Assembly: GCA_036404255.1 (NCBI GenBank)
Contig: DASWOP010000156.1
Location: 1-8,810 of the forward strand
Origin: JARLFX01 sp036404255
GTDB lineage: Bacteria; Acidobacteriota; Terriglobia; Terriglobales; Acidobacteriaceae
Direction of reading: 5' to 3'
DNA: 8,810 bases
Below, piece by piece: positions 5,358 through 8,810 of this stretch. The notes under the pieces are model-generated. The model worked only from the letters and a program-made list of their open reading frames with translations. It was not told where the DNA came from and made no database searches. The first letter of the stretch is position 1. The number at the start of each line of letters is the position of its first letter. The position numbers and the translations under genes are program-made.

Positions 5358-6665
5358 TTAACGTTCGGCGATGTGGTTGAGCAGGGTGTAGAACTCGGGG
5401 AAGGAGATGCTGGCGACGTCTGAGCCGTGGATGACGCTTGCACCCTCGGCGCGCAGGGCGGCGACGGAGAAGGCCATCGCGATGCGGTGGTCGCCGCCGG
5501 AGTTAATCTCTGCGCCGTGTAGTTTTTGATTGCCGGGAACGTCAAGGCCGTCTTCGTACTCGGTGACCTGAGCGCCCATGGCGCGGAGGTTTTCAGCGAC
5601 GAGGGAGATGCGGTCGGATTCCTTGACGCGGAGTTCCTTCGCATCGCGGATCTTGATGCCGTCGCGCGAGTAGGGGGCGATGGCGGCGAGGACGGGCAGC
5701 TCGTCAATCAACTGTGCGGCGGTGGTGCCGGAGATGGTGACTCCGGTGAGGCCCTGGGCGGAGGAACGCGCGGAGACGGTGCCGACGAGTTCGCCATTTT
5801 TCTCTTCGAGATTAAGAACGTTGAATTTGCCGCCGAAGCTGGTGAGGACGTCGAGCAGGGCGGCGCGGGTGGGGTTCATGCCGAGGCCGTCGAGGACGAG
5901 ATTGGCGTCTGGGAAGAGCACGGCGGCGCAGAGAAAGAAGGCGGCGGAGGAGATGTCGCCGGGGACGGCAGCTTCGATGGCGTGGAGCTTTTGACCGCCA
6001 ACGATGGAGATGGTGTCTTCCGTGCGCGTGAGTTCGGCACCGAAGGCGCGGAGGGCGATTTCGCCGTGGTCACGGGTGCGGATCTTTTCGCTGAGCGAAG
6101 TGGTGCCGCGGGCCTGCAGACCGGCGAAGAGGACGGAGGTTTTGACCTGCGCGCTGGGGATTGGGGTGTCAAATGCAATCGCGGTGAGGGGGCCGCCTTC
6201 GATGGTGACAGGGGCGTGGCCGTCGGTCAGCGCGATGCGCGCGCCCATCTGGGTGAGCGGCTTGCGGATGCGTTCCATGGGGCGGCGGGAGAGGGATTCA
6301 TCACCGATGAGGATGAAGGTGTGCTCGTGCGGCGCGAGGAGTCCGGCGATCATGCGCATGGTGGAGCCGGAGTTGCCGCAATCCAGCGGGCCGATGGGGG
6401 CGTTGAAGTGGCCGGCGGTGCCGATGACTTCGATGACGCCGTCTTTGCGGGTGACTTTGGCACCGAGGGCTTCGACGCAGGCAAGGGAGGAGGCACAGTC
6501 CGCGCCGGTGGAGAAGTTGGTCAGGCGGGTGGTGCCTTCGGCGAGGCCGGCGAGCAGGGCGTAGCGGTGCGAAATACTCTTGTCGCCGGGGAGGCGCAGA
6601 CTGCCAACGAGATTCTTTGCGGGGAGGATGGTTTCGGTAGCGGTGTGCGCGGTGGTCGTGGACAT
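5358..6665 (-). CDS. aroA: 3-phosphoshikimate 1-carboxyvinyltransferase (EPSP synthase)
   Basis: AroA joins phosphoenolpyruvate to shikimate-3-phosphate, the sixth step of the shikimate pathway to chorismate. At 435 residues it is full length. Visible signatures are GDKSISHR (27-34, Lys29 and Arg34 contact substrates), CGNSGSTMR (96-104), GDESLSRRPM (121-130), SAQVK (171-175), TRDHGEIALRAFG (197-209), PGDISSAAFFL (235-245), IDELPVLA (320-327, catalytic Asp321), LRVKESDRI (345-353, Lys348/Glu349) and GDHRIAMAF (391-399). The GDESLSRRPM, SAQVK and TRDHGE wording is closer to the class II enzymes (Gram-positive and Agrobacterium CP4 type) than to the E. coli class I enzyme. No Shine-Dalgarno precedes the ATG at 6665; the upstream bases are A-rich. 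The antiporter gene lies 131 bases upstream on the same strand. Confidence 0.97.
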   Translation of the reverse strand: MSTTTAHTATETILPAKNLVGSLRLPGDKSISHRYALLAGLAEGTTRLTNFSTGADCASSLACVEALGAKVTRKDGVIEVIGTAGHFNAPIGPLDCGNSGSTMRMIAGLLAPHEHTFILIGDESLSRRPMERIRKPLTQMGARIALTDGHAPVTIEGGPLTAIAFDTPIPSAQVKTSVLFAGLQARGTTSLSEKIRTRDHGEIALRAFGAELTRTEDTISIVGGQKLHAIEAAVPGDISSAAFFLCAAVLFPDANLVLDGLGMNPTRAALLDVLTSFGGKFNVLNLEEKNGELVGTVSARSSAQGLTGVTISGTTAAQLIDELPVLAAIAPYSRDGIKIRDAKELRVKESDRISLVAENLRAMGAQVTEYEDGLDVPGNQKLHGAEINSGGDHRIAMAFSVAALRAEGASVIHGSDVASISFPEFYTLLNHIAER

Positions 6666-6673
6666 GTGCTTTT

Positions 6674-6679
6674 ATTTTA
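6674..6679 (-). promoter_or_regulatory. Possible -10 element placing the aroA start at its ATG
   Basis: On the minus strand TAAAAT (6679 down to 6674) matches five of six bases of TATAAT and ends eight bases before the aroA ATG. Transcription from it would begin at or next to the A of the start codon. This fits the absence of a ribosome binding site. The upstream -35-like sequence (TTCGCC) is poor. Confidence 0.3.
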
Positions 6680-6710
6680 GCGGAGTGAGGAGCGCACGGC
6701 GAATGGCGTA

Positions 6711-6762
6711 GTCCTGCAGCGATAGAGCCATTGCATAGGTCCTATGCTGCTGCGCTCAGGAC
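6711..6762. repeat. Nested inverted repeat between the antiporter gene and aroA
   Basis: An outer stem GTCCTG (6711-6716)/CAGGAC (6757-6762), a middle stem CAGC (6717-6720)/GCTG (6749-6752) and an inner perfect palindrome GCATAGG-T-CCTATGC (6733-6747) are nested in order. It begins 35 bases past the antiporter stop codon and lies 46 bases upstream of the aroA ATG on the minus strand. It could end or stabilise the antiporter message, or act on aroA. No T-run follows it. Confidence 0.5.
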
Positions 6763-6796
6763 GATGCTAAAGAAACCGGTGGCATGGGCCTGAGCG

Positions 6797-8389
6797 TTAG
6801 ATGGCGCTCATACGGGTCTCGCTCAGGTCGAGCTCGCGCTCGAGTTTGCGGAGGACGGTGTCGCTGATGTGGCCGTCGTTGCGGAGTTGCAGGGCGGTTT
6901 CGCGTTCGATGCGGAGGAGATCGGTGGAGATCTGCAGGTAGTGATTGTGCGGGGTTGCACCTTCGGCAGGCTGAGTTTGCAGGCCAGCGAGACGGGCCTG
7001 GAGATGGCCTGCGATGTCGTCGAATACTTTGGTGACTTCGGGGTGGTCGGGGTTGCGGGTGGTCTCGATGTAGGTGAGGGCGGCTTGCAGCATGAGGCGG
7101 CGGGCCTCGTCCTCTTCGCAGTCTGGGCCGGTGGCACTGTCCAGCCCGAGGGCGCGAATGAGCGGCGGGAGGGTGAGGCCCTGGAGGACGAGTGTGACCA
7201 GAATGACGCTGAAGGTGAGAAAGATGAGGAGATTGCGGCGGGGGAAGGGGTCTCCGTTGGCGAGGGTGAGGGGGAGGGAGAGGACGGCGGCGAGGGCGAC
7301 GACTCCGCGCATGCCGGTCCATCCGGTGACGAAGATCTCTTTTACTGGCGGCATTCTTTCCGGCGTCTTGCGCACGCGGGTGCGGATGATGCAGGCGAGA
7401 TAGGAGCTGGGGTAGACCCAGAGGAGGCGCAGGACGATGACCAGGGCGTTGACCGACGCGGCGTAGAAGACGAGGGTGGTGGTTTTGTAGCCGTGCAGGC
7501 CGGCGAGGACGAGCGGGAGCTGGAGGCCGATGAGGACGAAGACGAGGCCGTTGAGGACGAAATCGACGGTGTCCCACAGGGCGTAGGCCTGCAGGCGGAC
7601 ACTGGGGGAGAAGAAGGAGGAGCTCTTGCGGCTGAGATAGAATCCGCAGGCGACGACGGAGAGGACACCGGAGGCGTGGAGTTGCTCGGCGGCGATATAG
7701 GCGGCGTAGGCGCTGATGAGGTCGAGGGTGAGCTCGATGGGGCCGTGATCGATGTGGTGCTGGACCCAGTGGACGATCCATCCAACGGCTACGCCGATGC
7801 CGATGCCAGCGACGAGCAGGTAGCTGAGACGGAGCGCACCGGCGGCGAGGGTGGGTTTTTCGCCGCTGACGATGAGAGCGACGGCAAATTCCAGGGCGAG
7901 CAGGCCGGTGGCGTCGTTGACGAGGCTCTCGCCTTCGAGGATGTCTGTGATGCGCTGGGGGAGGCCGACGCGCTTGGCTATGGATGCGGCGGCGATGGCG
8001 TCTGTGGGCGCGATGACTGCGCCGAGGACGAGGCCGGTCTGCCAGTAGAGCAGGGAGAACCAGAGTTCGCTGGCCATGGCTACGCCGAAGACGGTGAAGC
8101 CGACGAGGCCGAAGGCGAGCAGGAAGATGGTGAAGATGTTGGCGCGGAACTCTCGCCAGGATGTCTCCCACGCTGCGTGAAAGAGCAGGGGTGGAAGAAC
8201 CACAAGGAAGATGACTTCGGGGTCGAGGGTGATCTTTGGGAGGCCGGGGATGAAGGTGAGAAAGAGGCCAGCGACAACCAGCACGATGGGGTAGGCGACC
8301 TTCATCTTGCGAGCGAGGTAGCCGAAGATCACGACGAAGAGCAGCAGAAGGAGAAGGACTGTCTGCAGGTCTTTGACTCCACTGTGCAT
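6797..8389 (-). CDS. Na+/H+ antiporter, CPA1 family (NhaP/NHE type)
   Basis: This 530-residue inner-membrane protein exchanges cytoplasmic Na+ (or K+/Li+) for protons. About twelve hydrophobic segments run from residue 8 to 410, starting with LQTVLLLLLLFVVIFGYLA. The family signatures are present: APTDAIAA (127-134), ESLVNDATGL (154-163) with the ion-binding Asn158-Asp159 pair typical of electroneutral CPA1 exchangers, FVLIGLQLP (284-292) and GWTGMRGVVALAA (356-368) with Arg361. Residues about 415-530 form a charged, soluble tail (EEDEAR..., then LRIERETALQL and LRKLERELDLSETR), probably cytoplasmic and helical. This matches bacterial exchangers of the YjcE type. The ATG at 8389 is well supported by GGAGG (8394-8398) four bases upstream. 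Ion selectivity cannot be read from sequence. The gene is followed on the same strand by aroA after 131 bases; there is no functional link I can see. Confidence 0.94.
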   Translation of the reverse strand: MHSGVKDLQTVLLLLLLFVVIFGYLARKMKVAYPIVLVVAGLFLTFIPGLPKITLDPEVIFLVVLPPLLFHAAWETSWREFRANIFTIFLLAFGLVGFTVFGVAMASELWFSLLYWQTGLVLGAVIAPTDAIAAASIAKRVGLPQRITDILEGESLVNDATGLLALEFAVALIVSGEKPTLAAGALRLSYLLVAGIGIGVAVGWIVHWVQHHIDHGPIELTLDLISAYAAYIAAEQLHASGVLSVVACGFYLSRKSSSFFSPSVRLQAYALWDTVDFVLNGLVFVLIGLQLPLVLAGLHGYKTTTLVFYAASVNALVIVLRLLWVYPSSYLACIIRTRVRKTPERMPPVKEIFVTGWTGMRGVVALAAVLSLPLTLANGDPFPRRNLLIFLTFSVILVTLVLQGLTLPPLIRALGLDSATGPDCEEDEARRLMLQAALTYIETTRNPDHPEVTKVFDDIAGHLQARLAGLQTQPAEGATPHNHYLQISTDLLRIERETALQLRNDGHISDTVLRKLERELDLSETRMSAI

Positions 8390-8481
8390 GCGGCCTCCGC
8401 TGGGGGTGTGGTGGCTGATTCTGGTTAGAGTTTAGATGTTTTGAGGTGGGATGGGCGAATAGGGGAGGAGGGCAAGGCGAG

Positions 8482-8500
8482 ATTCTTCGCTCAAAAGGAC
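8482..8500. repeat. Dispersed hairpin repeat, decayed copy E
   Basis: ATTCTTCGCTC (8482-8492) matches the left half of the repeat family. The right half has degenerated to AAAAGGAC, so the stem no longer pairs. Confidence 0.35.
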
Positions 8501-8563
8501 AAGGGCACGGACAATGGCCTTGCTGGGTCAGGCGGTCGTGCTGCGATAAAGACAAATACTGAG

Positions 8564-8589
8564 ATCCTTCGCTAAACGCTCAGGATGAC
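8564..8589. repeat. Dispersed hairpin repeat, copy B (ATCCT...AGGATGAC)
   Basis: ATCCT (8564-8568) and AGGAT (8582-8586) flank TCGCTAAACGCTC and are followed by GAC. Compared with copy A at 1665-1700, both arms have changed in a matching way, so pairing is kept. Confidence 0.6.
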
Positions 8590-8626
8590 GGTGCGGGGTG
8601 TATTAGCAGTATTGGTAGAGAAGCAG

Positions 8627-8652
8627 GTTCCGCGCGCTTCGCTTCGGAATGA
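8627..8652. repeat. Dispersed hairpin repeat, copy C (TTCCG...CGGAATGAC)
   Basis: TTCCG (8628-8632) and CGGAA (8645-8649) flank CGCGCTTCGCTT and are followed by TGACA. The arms differ from copies A and B but again remain complementary, with a G-T wobble at the outer end (8627/8650). Confidence 0.5.
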
Positions 8653-8684
8653 CAAACAAAAGCAAGTGCAAAGGCGAGAAGCAG

Positions 8685-8707
8685 ATTCTTCGGCTGCGCT
8701 CAGCGAC
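8685..8707. repeat. Dispersed hairpin repeat, decayed copy D
   Basis: ATTCTTCGGCTGCGCTC (8685-8701) matches copy A closely. The right arm reads AGCGA instead of AGAAT, so the stem is lost. Confidence 0.45.
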
Positions 8708-8738
8708 TGTCTTGATTTGTCAAGGCAGGTTATGGAAA

Positions 8739-8788
8739 AGGCGGGGGGGAGCGCCTCGGGAAACGGGCAAGAGGGCGCGCGTTTCCCG
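8739..8788. other. Two adjacent hairpins near the right edge
   Basis: AGGCG (8739-8743) pairs with CGCCT (8752-8756) around a G-rich loop. Read on the minus strand the stem is followed by a short T-run, which makes a weak terminator candidate for a gene beyond the right edge. Directly next to it CGGGAAACG (8757-8765) pairs with CGTTTCCCG (8780-8788), nine perfect pairs with a 14-base loop. Confidence 0.4.
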
Positions 8789-8810
8789 CTTTCCCACAAC
8801 CTCTGCTGCT

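Larger units (their letters stand above)
8390..8810. other. 421-base stretch without a credible gene
   Basis: Apart from the antiporter ribosome binding site (8394-8398), this stretch holds repeats and hairpins only. Open frames in it, including a 75-codon one on the minus strand (8572-8799), run through the repeat copies and have no ribosome binding site or recognisable domain. I found no convincing promoter hexamer pair for the antiporter gene, although TAAACT on the minus strand near 8431 is a weak -10 candidate. Confidence 0.6.

Noticed and set aside
5526..6680. 384-codon open frame on the plus strand opposite aroA
   Set aside because: Gly/Asp/Ala-rich antisense shadow; aroA is unambiguous on the other strand.
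6869..8428. 519-codon open frame on the plus strand opposite the antiporter gene
   Set aside because: Its product is Asp/Glu/Gly-rich with no domain, as expected for the complement of a G+C-rich membrane protein gene. The minus-strand frame has full CPA1 motifs and a strong ribosome binding site.
6756..8555. 599-codon minus-strand frame overlapping the antiporter gene in another phase
   Set aside because: The translation is dominated by Arg, Pro and His and has no recognisable domain. It is a shifted reading of the antiporter gene.
8572..8799. 75-codon minus-strand frame near the right edge
   Set aside because: It reads through three dispersed repeat copies and two hairpins, with no ribosome binding site or domain.

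Overview
The window holds five intact protein genes, all from well-known families. I see no phage, IS element, CRISPR array, toxin-antitoxin pair or defence cluster. The base composition is G+C-rich. The best guess for the organism is a soil-type Acidobacteriota of the Terriglobia class (Granulicella, Edaphobacter or Terriglobus-like). This rests on the style of the long TolC-family protein and on the intergenic repeats built on GGGGCTRAAGCCCC and on ATTCT...AGAATGAC. It is recognition from memory, not a search.

Layout from left to right: positions 1-182 are non-coding and hold three inverted repeats. Positions 183-1397 (minus) encode an M20-family metallopeptidase with all metal ligands visible. 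Positions 1398-1718 are a gene-poor gap with octamer repeats, two adjacent hairpins and one dispersed repeat. Positions 1719-2621 (minus) are truA, tRNA pseudouridine synthase. Positions 2622-2849 are a divergent promoter region. Positions 2850-4994 (plus) encode a 714-residue TolC-family outer-membrane efflux protein, followed by a strong intrinsic terminator at 5043-5088. The convergent gap 4995-5357 carries a compound hairpin, three GGCTRAAGCC palindromes and a 19-bp tandem repeat. Positions 5358-6665 (minus) are aroA (EPSP synthase). A 131-bp gap with a nested inverted repeat separates it from a CPA1-type Na+/H+ antiporter at 6797-8389 (minus). Positions 8390-8810 have no credible gene but contain several copies of a dispersed hairpin repeat.

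The genes do not form an obvious pathway. truA (tRNA modification), aroA (shikimate pathway), the antiporter (ion and pH homeostasis), the peptidase and the TolC-like channel look like separate transcription units or loose co-directional pairs. The tolC-like gene stands alone: no membrane-fusion or inner-membrane pump gene is visible beside it, so its partners must be encoded elsewhere.

The points most worth a second look are in the intergenic DNA. They are a repeat family whose stem arms co-vary between copies, a clustered palindrome family, a nested inverted repeat upstream of aroA, and a possible Cys-patterned leader peptide upstream of the TolC gene. None amounts to a new system on sequence evidence alone.
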